Notes: generated by a model from the sequence alone, not told the origin. A stretch of 64,000 bases of DNA from Streptomyces sp. F001 (GCF_004187715.1 NZ_QZWF01000009.1:62001-126000), one strand, 5' to 3'. Positions 18,290 through 28,658 are shown, numbered from the stretch's first letter. Made by a program: numbers and translations.

Positions 18290-18408
18290 GAGTCGATCCT
18301 GCCACCCGGCACTGACAGCCGGGAAACGGCGGGTGACCGACGTGTTCCCGGCCTCCTCCCGGGGTGTCTCCGACGGCAGCCGACTCGTAAGCTGTATCAG
18401 CCACCTTT

Positions 18409-19716
18409 ATGCCTTACCGCAGCCGTATCGGCCCCGTCACGCCGGCCGATACGCCGTACCGAGCCGCCGGAGACCCAGTGCCCAGCCCCTATCGCGCCCT
18501 GTTCGCCGCTCCAGGCTCCAAGGGCTTCTCCGCCGCGGGATTCCTCGGCCGTATGCCGCTGTCGATGATGGGCATCGGCGTCGTCACGATGGTCTCGCAG
18601 CTCACCGGGCGGTACGGGCTGGCGGGTGCGCTGTCGGCCACGATCGCACTGGCGGCCGCGGTGGCGGGCCCGCAGGTCTCGCGCCTGGTGGACCAGTACG
18701 GGCAGCGGCGGGTGCTCCGCCCGGCGACCCTGATCGCGCTGCTGGGCGCGGCCGGGCTGTTGCTCGCCGCGCACTACAGGTGGCCGGACTGGCTGCTGTT
18801 CGTGTTCTGTGTGGCCATCGGCTGCGTACCGAGCATCGGCGCGATGATCCGGGCACGCTGGGCCGCCCTGTACCGCGGCACGCCGCAACTGCACACCGCG
18901 TACTCCTTCGAGTCCGTGGTGGACGAGATCTGTTTCATCTTCGGGCCGATCATCTCCATCGGCCTGTCCACGGCGTGGTTCCCGGAGGCCGGCCCGCTGC
19001 TGGCCGCCTGCTTCCTCGCGGCCGGTGTCTTCTGGCTCACCGCCCAGCGGGCCACCGAGCCCGTGCCGCACCCGCGCGAGCGGCACGGCGGGGGCAGCGC
19101 GCTGCGCTCACCCGGTCTGCAGGTCCTGGTGACCACCTTCGTGGCGACCGGGGCGATCTTCGGGGCGGTCGACGTGGTCACGGTGGCCTTCGCCGAGGAG
19201 CAGGGCCACAAGGGCGCCGCGAGCGTCGTTCTCGCGGTGTACGCACTGGGCTCCTGTGCGGCGGGAGCCGTTTTCGGACTGCTGCACTTCAAGGGGGCGC
19301 CCGAACCTCGCTGGCTCCTGGGCGTCTGCGCCATGGCCGTGAGTATGATCCCCCTCCTACTGGTCGGAAACTTGCCGTTTCTGGCCGTGGCGCTCTTCGT
19401 CGCGGGCCTGTCCATCGCTCCCACGATGATCACGACGATGTCCCTGATCGAAGAGCACGTACCACGCGCGCAACTGACCGAGGGCATGACCTGGGTGAGT
19501 ACCGGGCTCGCGGTGGGGGTCGCCCTCGGCTCCTCCGTGGCCGGCTGGGTGATCGACGCGGCCGGTGCGCGCTCCGGGTACGGGGTTCCGGCAGTGGCCG
19601 GGGCCGTCGCGGTCGCGGTCGGTTTCCTCGGGTACCGCCGGCTCAAGCAGCCGGCTCCGGGTCGGGGAGGCACCGTTGAGCAGCACAGCGAGCGGGAAGA
19701 ACGGCACGTGGCGTAA
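18409..19716 (+). CDS. Major facilitator superfamily transporter
   Basis: 435 aa with about 12 hydrophobic helices and the MFS loop motif VSRLVDQYGQRRVLRPA between helices 2 and 3. It is divergent from hemH. The last 41 bases overlap the following oxidase gene, so the two are coupled. The substrate is unknown; the set resembles small-molecule exporters. Confidence 0.9.
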   Translation: MPYRSRIGPVTPADTPYRAAGDPVPSPYRALFAAPGSKGFSAAGFLGRMPLSMMGIGVVTMVSQLTGRYGLAGALSATIALAAAVAGPQVSRLVDQYGQRRVLRPATLIALLGAAGLLLAAHYRWPDWLLFVFCVAIGCVPSIGAMIRARWAALYRGTPQLHTAYSFESVVDEICFIFGPIISIGLSTAWFPEAGPLLAACFLAAGVFWLTAQRATEPVPHPRERHGGGSALRSPGLQVLVTTFVATGAIFGAVDVVTVAFAEEQGHKGAASVVLAVYALGSCAAGAVFGLLHFKGAPEPRWLLGVCAMAVSMIPLLLVGNLPFLAVALFVAGLSIAPTMITTMSLIEEHVPRAQLTEGMTWVSTGLAVGVALGSSVAGWVIDAAGARSGYGVPAVAGAVAVAVGFLGYRRLKQPAPGRGGTVEQHSEREERHVA

Positions 19717-20995
19717 CTGGGGCGGCACGGTCACCGCCCGGCCCGTACGGGAGGTCATGCCCGCCTCCGTGGAGGAGCTGTCCGCGGCGGTGGCGCGGGC
19801 TGCGGAGGACGGCCTGAAGGTGAAGGCGGTCGGTACCGGCCACTCGTTCACGTCGATCGCCGCGACCGACGGTGTGTTGATCCGCCCTCAATTGTTGACG
19901 GGCATACGCAACATTGACCGGGATGCCGGCACCGTCACGGTCGAGGCGGGCACGCCGCTCAAGAGGCTCAACATGGCCCTGGCCCGTGAGGGCCTGTCGC
20001 TGACCAACATGGGCGACATCATGGAGCAGACGGTCTCCGGAGCCACCAGCACCGGCACCCACGGCACGGGCCGTGACTCGGCGTCGATCGCCGCCCAGAT
20101 CAAGGCCCTGGAGCTGGTGACGTCCGACGGTTCGGTGCTCACCTGCTCGGCGAAGGAGAACCCGGAGATCTTCGCCGCCGCCCGTATCGGCCTCGGCGCG
20201 CTGGGCATCGTCACCGCGATCACCTTTGCCGTGGAGCCGATCTTCCTGCTGACCGCCCGCGAGGAGCCGATGAGCTTCGACCGGGTCACCAGCACCTTCG
20301 ACGAGCTCTGGACCGAGAACGAGCACTTCGAGTTCTACTGGTTCCCGCACACCGGCAGCACCAACACCAAGCGCAACAACCGCAGCGCCGGCCCGGAGCG
20401 GCCGGTGGGGCAGCTGAAGGGCTGGCTGGAGGACGAGTTCCTCTCCAACGGCGTGTTCCAGGTGGCCAACTGGGTCGGCCGCGCGGCGCCGGCCACGATC
20501 CCGGCGATCGCCCAGATCTCCAGCAAGGCCCTGTCCGCGCGCACCTACACGGACATCCCCTACAAGGTCTTCACGTCTCCGCGCCGGGTGCGCTTCGTCG
20601 AGATGGAGTACGCCGTCCAGCGCGAGGCCGTCGTCGAGACGCTGCGCGAGCTGAAGGCGATGGTGGACCGCTCACGCCTGCGGATCAGCTTCCCCGTCGA
20701 GGTGCGCACCGCTCCGGCAGACGACATCACGCTGTCCACGGCATCGGACCGGGACACCGCGTACATCGCCGTCCACATGTTCCAAGGCACCCCCTATCAG
20801 GCGTACTTCACAGCCGCCGAGCGGATCTTCACCGCGCACGACGGGCGACCTCACTGGGGCAAGGTGCACACCCGGGACGCGGAGTACTTCGCCCGGGCCT
20901 ACCCGCGCTTCGGCGAGTTCACGGCGCTGCGGGATCGGCTTGACCCGGAACGGCGGTTCCAGAACGACTACTTGCGGAGGGTTCTGGGGTCGTAG
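19676..20995 (+). CDS. FAD-linked D-arabinono-1,4-lactone oxidase family protein
   Basis: 439 aa from a TTG at 19676, chosen because GGGGAGG lies 5 bases upstream and it places WRNWGGTV at the N terminus, as in the family. The FAD-binding domain includes AVGTGHSFTSIA and SGATSTGTHGTG (the latter is the conserved ALO/GULO motif). The C-terminal domain ends with HWGKVH and DPERRFQNDYLRR, also diagnostic. It oxidises a sugar lactone or alditol with O2. The start lies inside the MFS gene. Confidence 0.88.
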   Translation: MSSTASGKNGTWRNWGGTVTARPVREVMPASVEELSAAVARAAEDGLKVKAVGTGHSFTSIAATDGVLIRPQLLTGIRNIDRDAGTVTVEAGTPLKRLNMALAREGLSLTNMGDIMEQTVSGATSTGTHGTGRDSASIAAQIKALELVTSDGSVLTCSAKENPEIFAAARIGLGALGIVTAITFAVEPIFLLTAREEPMSFDRVTSTFDELWTENEHFEFYWFPHTGSTNTKRNNRSAGPERPVGQLKGWLEDEFLSNGVFQVANWVGRAAPATIPAIAQISSKALSARTYTDIPYKVFTSPRRVRFVEMEYAVQREAVVETLRELKAMVDRSRLRISFPVEVRTAPADDITLSTASDRDTAYIAVHMFQGTPYQAYFTAAERIFTAHDGRPHWGKVHTRDAEYFARAYPRFGEFTALRDRLDPERRFQNDYLRRVLGS

Positions 20996-21464
20996 CGGGC
21001 GTGGTGGCCTGCGTCCGAACAGTCGCCGGTGCCGCCTGCGGACCCGGACACGTACCGGCGAAACCGCTGGTTCCGTTTCTGGTGAATCCGTGAAGTACGC
21101 CACGTTTGTGATCGAGAAATCCGGCCGGCGGCGGCCAAGTGCGGCCCCCGGGACGAAGTTGGGCGGCGTGGCAATCCACGCACGTGGTCCGAATGGAGTA
21201 CTGTTGCGAGCCCTGGGTCCGGTCTCCCGCCAGGGTGTCCGGGGCCTTCAAGGACCGCCGGGAGGGGGCTTGTTGCACAGGGTGACGGATTTTGTCACTT
21301 AGCGTTGCGAATAGGTAACCGTGCCATAACGGCGATCCAGGGCCCACGCCCGACACGCCGGGCAACTCGGCAAGGTTGTGGCAGGCTGCACCCGGGCAGG
21401 CCACACTCGACTAGCGGAAGCAGCGACGCACGTGACGTCGGCAGGCACCACCCGGGAGGTCCCC
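20996..21464. other. 469-bp upstream region of sepH
   Basis: It should carry the sepH promoter. An open frame from a GTG at about 21090 to 21302 has no family resemblance, so I do not call it. The stretch 21280-21330 is relatively A+T-rich and is the likeliest promoter site. Confidence 0.45.
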
Positions 21465-22499
21465 ATGCCCGAACTGCGTGTCGTGGCCGTCTCGAATGAC
21501 GGCACACGGCTGGTGCTGAAGGCTGCGGACAGCACGGAGTACACGCTTCCGATTGACGAACGGCTCCGCGCCGCCGTGCGCGGCGACCGTCCCCGCCTCG
21601 GCCAGATCGAGATCGAGGTGGAGAGCCATCTCCGCCCGCGAGACATCCAGGCGCGGATACGTGCGGGTGCGACCGCGGAAGAGGTCGCCCAGATGGCCGG
21701 CATCCCCGTCGATCGCGTACGGCGGTTCGAGGGCCCCGTGTTGGCCGAGCGTGCCTTCATGGCCGAGCGCGCCCGGAAGACACCGGTGCGTCGCCCCGGC
21801 GAGAACTCCGGCCCGTTGCTCGGCGAGGCCGTGCAGGAACGGCTGGTGCTGCGCGGCGCCGAGAAGGACACGGTGCAGTGGGATTCCTGGCGCCGCGACG
21901 ACGGCACCTGGGAGGTCCTGCTCGTCTACCGCGTCGCAGGCGAGCCGCACTCGGCTAGCTGGACGTACGACCCGCCCCGGCGGCTCGTCCAGGCCGTCGA
22001 CGACGAGGCGCGTTCGCTCATCGGCGAGTCCGACGACCTCGGCACGCCCGAGCCCAGCTTCCCCTTCGTCCCGCGTATCGCACGGCTGCCGCGCGACCGC
22101 TCGGTGGAGCGTGCCCCGGAGCGGGAGCGGCCGGTCCTGCCGGCCCCGTCGCCGGAGCCTGCCGAGGAGAGCACGGGCGAGCGGGACTCGCTGACCAGCC
22201 TGCTGGAGGCGGTACCGAGCTTCAGGGGCGACCTCGTCGTGCCGGAGCGCCCGTCGCCGGAGCCGGCGGAGGAGCCCGCCGAGCCGCCCGCGGCGGAGGA
22301 GCCCCCGGCTCCCGCTGCCTCGGCCGGGTCCGCTTATGCGGACGTCCTGATGCCGCGCTCCGTCGGCAGCCACCGCGACCGCCTCGTCGGCGCCACCGAC
22401 CGCCAGGCCGAGGCCGACGGCGTCCGCCCCGGCCGCAGAGCGGCCGTCCCGAGCTGGGACGAGATCGTGTTCGGGACGCGGCGCAAGAAGCAGGAGTAG
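21465..22499 (+). CDS. sepH: SepH, FtsZ-interacting cell-division protein (DUF3071)
   Basis: 344 aa, ATG 21465 with GGGAGG upstream. The conserved N-terminal DUF3071 domain (MPELRVVAVSNDGTRLVLKA onward) includes a helix-turn-helix segment (TAEEVAQMAGIPVDRVRRFE, about residues 68-88). A variable proline/glutamate-rich C-terminal half follows. SepH directs FtsZ filament assembly during vegetative and sporulation septation in Streptomyces. Monocistronic, with a clear terminator. Confidence 0.93.
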   Translation: MPELRVVAVSNDGTRLVLKAADSTEYTLPIDERLRAAVRGDRPRLGQIEIEVESHLRPRDIQARIRAGATAEEVAQMAGIPVDRVRRFEGPVLAERAFMAERARKTPVRRPGENSGPLLGEAVQERLVLRGAEKDTVQWDSWRRDDGTWEVLLVYRVAGEPHSASWTYDPPRRLVQAVDDEARSLIGESDDLGTPEPSFPFVPRIARLPRDRSVERAPERERPVLPAPSPEPAEESTGERDSLTSLLEAVPSFRGDLVVPERPSPEPAEEPAEPPAAEEPPAPAASAGSAYADVLMPRSVGSHRDRLVGATDRQAEADGVRPGRRAAVPSWDEIVFGTRRKKQE

Positions 22500-22517
22500 T
22501 ACGCAACCGTACGAGAA

Positions 22518-22552
22518 CGAGGGCCCGCACCTGCCCAGGTAGCGGGCCCTCG
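22518..22552 (+). terminator. Hairpin terminator after sepH
   Basis: 11-bp perfect arms (CGAGGGCCCGC at 22518-22528 and its complement at 22542-22552) with a 13-base loop, 18 bp past the sepH stop. Confidence 0.85.
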
Positions 22553-22622
22553 ACGTACGCCGTAGGGGGAGGCACCCCGCCAGCGCAGACGAGCGCACCA
22601 CCCCCGCCCAGCCGCAACGCCG

Positions 22623-23472
22623 CTACTGCGGCTCCGGCCCCACCGCAACCGGCCGCGACGGATCCGACGACCACTCCGACCACGACCCCACGTACAGCGC
22701 CGCCGGAATCCCCGCGACCGCCAACGCCAGCACCTCATGCGCCCCGGAAACACCCGAGCCGCAGTACACGCCGACCTTTGCACCGTCGTGCGCCCCAGCG
22801 CACCGAAGCGCGCCCGGAGCTCCTGCGCAGGCAGGAACCGCCCGTCCGCCCCCACGTTCTCGTCGTAGGCGCCGACACCGCCCCCGGAATATGCCCGCCC
22901 ACCCGGTCGATCGGCTCCACGTCCCCGCGGTACCGCTCCGCCGCTCGCGCGTCGAACAACACACCGGAGCGGGCCAGCGCGGCAGCCGCGTCCGCGTCGA
23001 GGAACCCCTCAGGGCTGGGCACCGGCTGGAAATCGCCTTCCTCGGGCGTCGGCTCCTCCACCGACAGCGGACCTTCCCACGCGGGCAGTCCCCCGTCGAG
23101 CACCCGCACGTCCGGATGCCCCGTCCACCCCAGCAGCCACCAGGCCCGGGCCGCAGCCCAGCCCTGCCCACCGTCGTACACGACGACCGGCCGCCCTGAC
23201 GACACACCCGCCCGACGCATCGCAGCGCCGAACCCGGCCAGGTCGGGCAGCGGATGCCGGCCCCGCTCGCCCGGCGCCCCCGCCAGTTCCCGGTCGAGGT
23301 CGACGAAGACCGCGCCGGGGATGTGCCCGGCCCGGTACTCGGCCCGCCCGTCGAACGGCGGCTCACCGGCCGCCTTGGCCACGCTCAACTGCCAACGGAC
23401 GTCCAGCAGCACGGGCGGGTTCGCGCCCGCCAGGGCGCCCGCGAGTTCGGATGCGGAAATGATGGCGTTCAT
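22623..23472 (-). pseudogene. Thiosulfate/mercaptopyruvate sulfurtransferase, two frameshifts
   Basis: Reading three successive frames from ATG 23472 gives a complete two-domain rhodanese of about 283 aa: [30 protein letters not shown] and the active-site loop [13 protein letters not shown] (catalytic Cys). Two single-base losses, near 22857 and near 22803, break the frame. The second is one G missing from a G run, typical of sequencing undercalling. The enzyme would transfer sulfane sulfur to cyanide or a thiol. Likely functional if the read is wrong. Confidence 0.85.
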
Positions 23473-23771
23473 GGCCACCATCCTCGCCTACGGGGTGGTC
23501 GCATCGTCCATGTCCGACTACTCTGCTCGGCCGGACAGGTCCGATCACAAGGCGTACAGGATCGGGCACATGCTGTACAGCCGATCGACACCCGGGAGCA
23601 ATCGCCTGGACAAGGCGAGAAACCGCAGATCGGGCATCCTCCGGGCACGGGCAGGCCGGGATGCGGCGGCGCGCTCGGAGCGCGCGACACCGAGGGCGGT
23701 GCGAGCATCGGCACGGGGTCCGGAGAGCGCAGGCGACACGGCCACCGCGAGGGGCCGAGGAGAGGGTGACG

Positions 23772-24575
23772 ATGACCGAGGCACGGGGGTCGGCCGGCGG
23801 GAACGGCGAAGCACACGCCCGGTACACGCCCGGCACGCCCTGTTGGGTGAGTCTGATGGTGCACGGGGTGGCAGCGACCCAGGAGTTCTACGGATCGCTG
23901 TTCGGCTGGAAGTTCCGCCCCGGCCCCCGGCGGCTCGGTCCCTATGTGCGGGCGCTGCTCGACGGCCGCGAGGTGGCGGGCATCGGCCGGCTTCCTCCGG
24001 ACCGGCACCTGCCGATCGCCTGGACCCCCTACTTCGCCTCCGACGACGTGGATCAGACGGCCGAGACGGTACGGCTGTGCGGCGGCACCCTCGGCGTGGG
24101 TCCGCTCGACGCGGAGGAGGCCGGGCGCCTCGCCATCTGTTCGGACCCCTCAGGTGCCGTCTTCGGCGTGTGGCAGGCAGCTGCGCACCGCGGCACCGGC
24201 ATCGCCGGTGTGCCGGGCACCCCGGCCTGGCACGAACTGCGCACGTTCGAGTCCGAGAGCGTCGCCAAGTTCTACGCGACGGTGTTCGGCTACGAGAAGG
24301 AGCCGGTCGTCTCCGCCGACTACGACTACCTCACCCTGCACCTCGACGGCCGCCCGGTCGCCGGCATCCACGGCGTGGGCAACTCCCTTCCTCGCGACCG
24401 GGGTCCGCACTGGATGACGTACTTCACCGTGACCGACACCGACGACGCGGTGGACCAGGTCCTCCACCTGGGCGGTCAGGTCCTCGCGCCGGCCCGCGAC
24501 GGCAGCCACGGCCGCGTCGCCACGGTGACGGACCCGGAGGGCGCGCGGTTCGCGTTACTGGGAAGCCCGCGCTGA
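23772..24575 (+). CDS. VOC (glyoxalase/bleomycin-resistance fold) family protein
   Basis: 267 aa with two tandem VOC modules: CWVSLMVHGVAATQEFYGSL...FGWKF in the first, and WHELRTFESESVAKFYATVF in the second. Each ends in a DPxGAxF/DPEGARF strand. ATG 23772 follows GGAGAGG. Such two-module proteins bind small ligands or antibiotics; the substrate is unknown. The 299-bp divergent gap before it holds the promoters for this gene and the sulfurtransferase. Confidence 0.85.
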   Translation: MTEARGSAGGNGEAHARYTPGTPCWVSLMVHGVAATQEFYGSLFGWKFRPGPRRLGPYVRALLDGREVAGIGRLPPDRHLPIAWTPYFASDDVDQTAETVRLCGGTLGVGPLDAEEAGRLAICSDPSGAVFGVWQAAAHRGTGIAGVPGTPAWHELRTFESESVAKFYATVFGYEKEPVVSADYDYLTLHLDGRPVAGIHGVGNSLPRDRGPHWMTYFTVTDTDDAVDQVLHLGGQVLAPARDGSHGRVATVTDPEGARFALLGSPR

Positions 24576-24590
24576 GACCCGCCGGTCCGC

Positions 24591-24641
24591 TCAGTCGGAC
24601 GACACCGAGAGGATGTCCGGCGATAGGGCATCCGCGCGAAC
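24591..24641. repeat. Left copy of imperfect 51-bp direct repeat flanking the accessory block
   Basis: Aligned from the stop codon, 39 of 51 bases match 44700-44750 in the same orientation. Both copies are the 3' ends of minus-strand genes. Confidence 0.5.
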
Positions 24642-24953
24642 CGCGACCTGCTGGCGGCTTGCGGACATCGCGTCCACCCGTATCTCGGCCTGAGGCTTGA
24701 GCCTTCGGCAGACCAGCACTCGCTCGTCGACCGCGCATTCCACCCCGTTCCACCGACCCCCTATCGACCACGCTCGAAAGCCGTCCGTGACCAGGTCGAA
24801 GGATGTCGCTTCGCATGACTGCTCGGCGAGCCCGAGGCAGAGGACGACAAGTGGTGGCAGTTCTCGCAGAGGGGACGGGCAGCCACTGAGTGTTACCAAG
24901 TAGTCTTGCGCGGGCCAAAACCGGCTTTGTGATGAGGCTTTGGCGTCATGCAT
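24591..24953 (-). CDS. Hypothetical protein, possible remnant at the island edge
   Basis: 120 codons with lower GC at the third position than its neighbours and no ribosome site, so it may not be expressed. No family is recognised. Its last 16 residues (VRADALSPDILSVSSD) resemble the tail of the thymidine kinase 20 kb away (VRAGALSPDVLPVASD), and a CRR triplet upstream also matches. It could therefore be a decayed copy of a gene end created when the island formed. Confidence 0.35.
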   Translation of the reverse strand: MHDAKASSQSRFWPAQDYLVTLSGCPSPLRELPPLVVLCLGLAEQSCEATSFDLVTDGFRAWSIGGRWNGVECAVDERVLVCRRLKPQAEIRVDAMSASRQQVAVRADALSPDILSVSSD

Positions 24954-25086
24954 GAGCCCGGCAGCAGGAGGATCGCCATCCCTCTGGTGACCGGCTTTAC
25001 AGCCTGGACCACTCCGGCCTCCTCAGGCAGCGGGAGTTGATCCGCTCGAGTTCCCGGGCAGGGTGTCCAACAGACAGGGGGGCGGG

Positions 25087-28000
25087 ATGAGGGAGAAATC
25101 AGCAACGGCGGCAGGTACGCCGCTCGATGACGACCGGCTCCGACTGCAGTACATCCCTTGGGAGGATCCGACCGGAGCGACGGCGTTGGAAGCGCTCAGC
25201 GAAGCGCAGCATTTCTTCTACGACAGCCCGGAGTGCTCCGAACGGATCCCGGTACCCGCGGCACGACAGCATCCTGTGCCGCAAGCGCTTGGCGGCGACA
25301 CCCGGAGCAGGCTGCCCCGCGGCATCTACCTTTTTGAGTCGCGAGCCGGCCGGGTTCTCGTCGGATTCGCATTGAGCAACGGTGGAGTCGCCGTTGCTCC
25401 CCAGCGGAAGCGTCTCCGTGACATAGACGACGGTCACATGCTTCACCGGGCCCTTCTCCAGTACCGGGAATGGTGCGCCGCTGTCCCCGACGAGGTGACA
25501 CCCGCTTTCGTCCGCGGCGACCTCGTCCGTCTGGCGGGGAGGCGAGAGACCTTCACCGTGCTCAGGGCGACGCCGACGCGGGACGGAAGCGTCCAGTACA
25601 GGTTGCAGGACGCGACCGGCGGTCGCCGTATGGCGTTCGAAGAGGACCTCGAGGCGCTTCCGCCCAGCGCGGATGAGCCCGAGGACTGGATTTTCCGTCC
25701 GCCCGCTCCCGCTGACCGGACCGCCCTGGCTCTCACTCTCGCCAAATTGAGCACACCGCTCACAGATGTCGTGTACTCGTATCAGTCGAGCCGCACGGTG
25801 TTCCGGCCCTATCAGTTCCGGCCCGTGCTCAAGCTGATGAGTTCGGCCCGCCAGCGTTTGCTGATCGCGGACGAAGTCGGTCTCGGCAAGACCATCGAAG
25901 CCGGCTTGATCTGGAACGAATTGGAGCAGCGTACCCACCTGCGGCGGACCTCGGGACGTGGTGGCACGCACTTCCGAGGGCTCGTCGTGTGTCCCGCCGC
26001 ACTCGTCACCAAGTGGCAGAACGAGATGCGCGACCGCTTCGACCGACACCTGCGTGTCCTCGACAAGGAGGGCATGGCGGAGTTGGTGGAGCTGTTCCGC
26101 AGCGGGGACACCAGTGAGCCGTTCGCCGGAGTGGTGTCCCTGGAACGGCTCCGGCGGGCCGGGCAGCTCGATGAGCTCGCCGACCTCCAGCCCAGGTTCG
26201 ACCTCGTGATCGTGGACGAGGCTCACTACTTGCGCAACGCGAGCAGCCGGAGCCACGCCGCGGCAGCCCTGCTCGCCGACTGGGCGGATGCCCTGATCTT
26301 CCTCTCCGCCACTCCGCTCAACCTCGGCAACCAGGACCTCTACAACCTCGTTCACCTTCTCGACGAGGCGTCCTTCCCGGATCCCAAGGTCTTCGAGAAC
26401 CAGCTCGAGCCCAACCGCCACCTGAACGCGGTGGCCGTCGGTCTCGCCGAGGGCGACGCGGACACCCCCGACGGCGCTCGGGCCCTGCACTCCCGGCTCA
26501 TGCGGGTCCAGACCTCCGCGTACGGCAGGATCACTGCTCGACGACCGGAGTTCCGGCGTCTCCAGGAGCTCTTGAGCACCGGCGAGCCGCTGTCTCCCCA
26601 CCAACGCGCCGAGGCACGGCGGTGCATCGCTGAACTCAACGCCCTTGCGGGCGTTGTCAACCGTACGCGCAAGGCCGACACGCCCGACCGCAAGGCCCTG
26701 CGCGAGGCCGAGGACGTCGCGGTCACCTGGACCTCGCAGGAGCGCGCCTTCTACGACGCCCTGCACAGATGGTGCCTGGAGCGCGCCGCCCGCAGCGGCA
26801 CGGCCGCCGGCTTCGCCGCGCAGATGTGGCTGCGGCAGGCGGCCAGCTGTATCCCGGCCATGCAGCAGCGACTGCGGGAGCGTTTCTCACCCCGACCGGC
26901 CGAAGAAGAGGCCGTCGAGGAACTCCTCTACGAGTCGGGGGTCGTCGACGACGCCGAGGACGCTTTGAACGACAACGCCAGGAGATCGGCCGCCTCCCCC
27001 GAGAAGCTCGCCCGTGAACTTGCGGAGCAGGCCGACGATCTCTCGGCGCTGCGCTCCCTGCTGCGGGAGCTCCCCGTGGACACCAAGTTCGAGCGGTTCG
27101 CGGAGATGCTGCGGAGCGCCCGCGCGAAGGGCATGCGGCAGGCGATGGTCTTCTCCTTCTTCACCCGCACCCTGGAGTACCTGGAGGAGAGGCTGACTCC
27201 TGAGTTCAAGGTGCGGGTGATGCACGGGAAGACCCCGCCGGTCGAGCGGGAACGCGTCATGAAGGACTTCCGTGCCGGCGCGTTCGATCTGCTTCTGGTG
27301 AGCGAGGTGGGCAGCGAGGGCCTGGACTTCGAGTTCTGCAACGTCCTGGTCAACTACGACCTGCCCTGGAACCCCATGCGGGTCGAACAGCGCATCGGAC
27401 GCCTCGACCGGTTCGGCCAGCAGCACGAGAAGATCTTCATCTTCAACATGCAGGTCCCCGGCACCATCGAGACCGACATCTTCCAGCGCCTCTACATGCG
27501 CATCGGGGTCTTCCAGGACTCCATCGGAGAACTCGAACCGATCCTGCGCGGGCGCCTCAAGGAGTTGCACCGCATCGTCCTGGACCCTCAACTCACCCCC
27601 GAGCAACGGCGCCGCCAGGTCGACCGGATCGCGGTCGCGCGGGTGGACCGGGAGAAGGACCTGGAGACCCTGAACGACGCGCAGGCACTTCTCACCGGCC
27701 TGGACGGCCTGCTCATCGAGGGCTTCGACGAGACCAGCCCGGGCAGGGGGCGCTACCTGGGCCCCAAGGAGATCCGCGGACTCGTCGAGTCCTTCCTCAC
27801 GGACAGCGGGTACGGCCTGCTGCGCGAAGTCCCCCACGAGGACGACCTGGTGGACATCACCGGCAGCAGCGACCTGCTCAAGGCGATGTACGCGGCGATG
27901 GACGCGGGCGCCTTCCCCCATCCCCGCGGCGATCTGCTGGCCAGGCTCAAGAGCGGCTCACCGATGCGCGCCTGCTTCACCGCGAGCGCCTCATCGGCGG

Positions 28001-28629
28001 GCGGGCTTCCGCTGCTCAGCGTCCGCCATCCGCTGGTACGCACCGCCCAGTGGTGGTACGACCAGCATCCCGAGCTGCTCCTGCGCTACGGACGGGTGCG
28101 GCTGCCCGGCCTGCCGCCCGGCTCCCGCTATCTGGTGGAGGTCCGGCTGGCGCGTACGGACGGCACACGTTCGCGCCGCGAGTTGTGGACCACCGCGGCC
28201 GACATCCGGACGATGCAAGAGGTACCCGAGGTCGGCACCGCGCTGCTGACCTCTCTCGCCCGCGGTGAGCTCACCCGCGCCGACGAGCCGCTGCCCGCAG
28301 GTATCGACGCGTTGCTCGCCGAGACTCTGGCAGAGGTGCAGGCCCTCGCGGCCGTGCAGGAGCGCACGACCAAGCGGCTCTACGAGGCCGAGAACACGCG
28401 GCTCGCCGAAGGTCGGCGCGCGACGGTGCGGGACACCTTCCACGTGAAGATCGCGCGGGCCCGTCGTCTCGCCCACGAGGTGGACCACCCCTCGATCCGC
28501 CGCCTCCACGAGAGCCGGGTGACTCACCTGGAGACCCGGCGGGACGCCCTCCTGGCACAGATGGAGCGGGACGCCCGCTTCAGCCTGTCCACCGAGACGG
28601 TCGCCCTCGTTCTGGTCGAAGGGGACTGA
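25087..28629 (+). CDS. SNF2/RapA-like helicase (DEAH motor)
   Basis: 1180 aa from ATG 25087, preferred for the AGGGGGG just upstream (an in-frame GTG at 25063 is possible). A Tudor/SH3-like segment (about 135-190) precedes a Snf2-type motor: DEVGLGKTIEAGLIWNEL with Lys268, DEAH at about 377-380, LIFLSATPLN, and C-lobe motifs LLVSEVGSEGLDF and EQRIGRLDRFGQ (about 767-778). These are closest in style to RapA/HepA. A helical tail of about 400 aa follows. It faces hsp70 and the GrpE-like gene across a terminator, suggesting a shared system. DISARM DrmD is an alternative family, but its partners are absent. Confidence 0.88.
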   Translation: MREKSATAAGTPLDDDRLRLQYIPWEDPTGATALEALSEAQHFFYDSPECSERIPVPAARQHPVPQALGGDTRSRLPRGIYLFESRAGRVLVGFALSNGGVAVAPQRKRLRDIDDGHMLHRALLQYREWCAAVPDEVTPAFVRGDLVRLAGRRETFTVLRATPTRDGSVQYRLQDATGGRRMAFEEDLEALPPSADEPEDWIFRPPAPADRTALALTLAKLSTPLTDVVYSYQSSRTVFRPYQFRPVLKLMSSARQRLLIADEVGLGKTIEAGLIWNELEQRTHLRRTSGRGGTHFRGLVVCPAALVTKWQNEMRDRFDRHLRVLDKEGMAELVELFRSGDTSEPFAGVVSLERLRRAGQLDELADLQPRFDLVIVDEAHYLRNASSRSHAAAALLADWADALIFLSATPLNLGNQDLYNLVHLLDEASFPDPKVFENQLEPNRHLNAVAVGLAEGDADTPDGARALHSRLMRVQTSAYGRITARRPEFRRLQELLSTGEPLSPHQRAEARRCIAELNALAGVVNRTRKADTPDRKALREAEDVAVTWTSQERAFYDALHRWCLERAARSGTAAGFAAQMWLRQAASCIPAMQQRLRERFSPRPAEEEAVEELLYESGVVDDAEDALNDNARRSAASPEKLARELAEQADDLSALRSLLRELPVDTKFERFAEMLRSARAKGMRQAMVFSFFTRTLEYLEERLTPEFKVRVMHGKTPPVERERVMKDFRAGAFDLLLVSEVGSEGLDFEFCNVLVNYDLPWNPMRVEQRIGRLDRFGQQHEKIFIFNMQVPGTIETDIFQRLYMRIGVFQDSIGELEPILRGRLKELHRIVLDPQLTPEQRRRQVDRIAVARVDREKDLETLNDAQALLTGLDGLLIEGFDETSPGRGRYLGPKEIRGLVESFLTDSGYGLLREVPHEDDLVDITGSSDLLKAMYAAMDAGAFPHPRGDLLARLKSGSPMRACFTASASSAGGLPLLSVRHPLVRTAQWWYDQHPELLLRYGRVRLPGLPPGSRYLVEVRLARTDGTRSRRELWTTAADIRTMQEVPEVGTALLTSLARGELTRADEPLPAGIDALLAETLAEVQALAAVQERTTKRLYEAENTRLAEGRRATVRDTFHVKIARARRLAHEVDHPSIRRLHESRVTHLETRRDALLAQMERDARFSLSTETVALVLVEGD

Positions 28630-28630
28630 C

Positions 28631-28658
28631 CGGACGCCGGACGCCGGACGCCGGACGC
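28631..28658. repeat. Four tandem 7-bp repeats
   Basis: CGGACGC repeated four times immediately after the SNF2 stop, running into the terminator stem. A simple-sequence repeat, prone to slippage; no function seen. Confidence 0.7.

Noticed and set aside
21090-21302. Short plus-strand ORF upstream of sepH
   Set aside because: No ribosome site, no family, atypical codon use; more likely untranslated leader or promoter DNA.
25087-28629. DISARM system based on the SNF2 helicase
   Set aside because: No DrmA, DUF1998 (DrmB), PLD (DrmC) or methyltransferase gene is present nearby.
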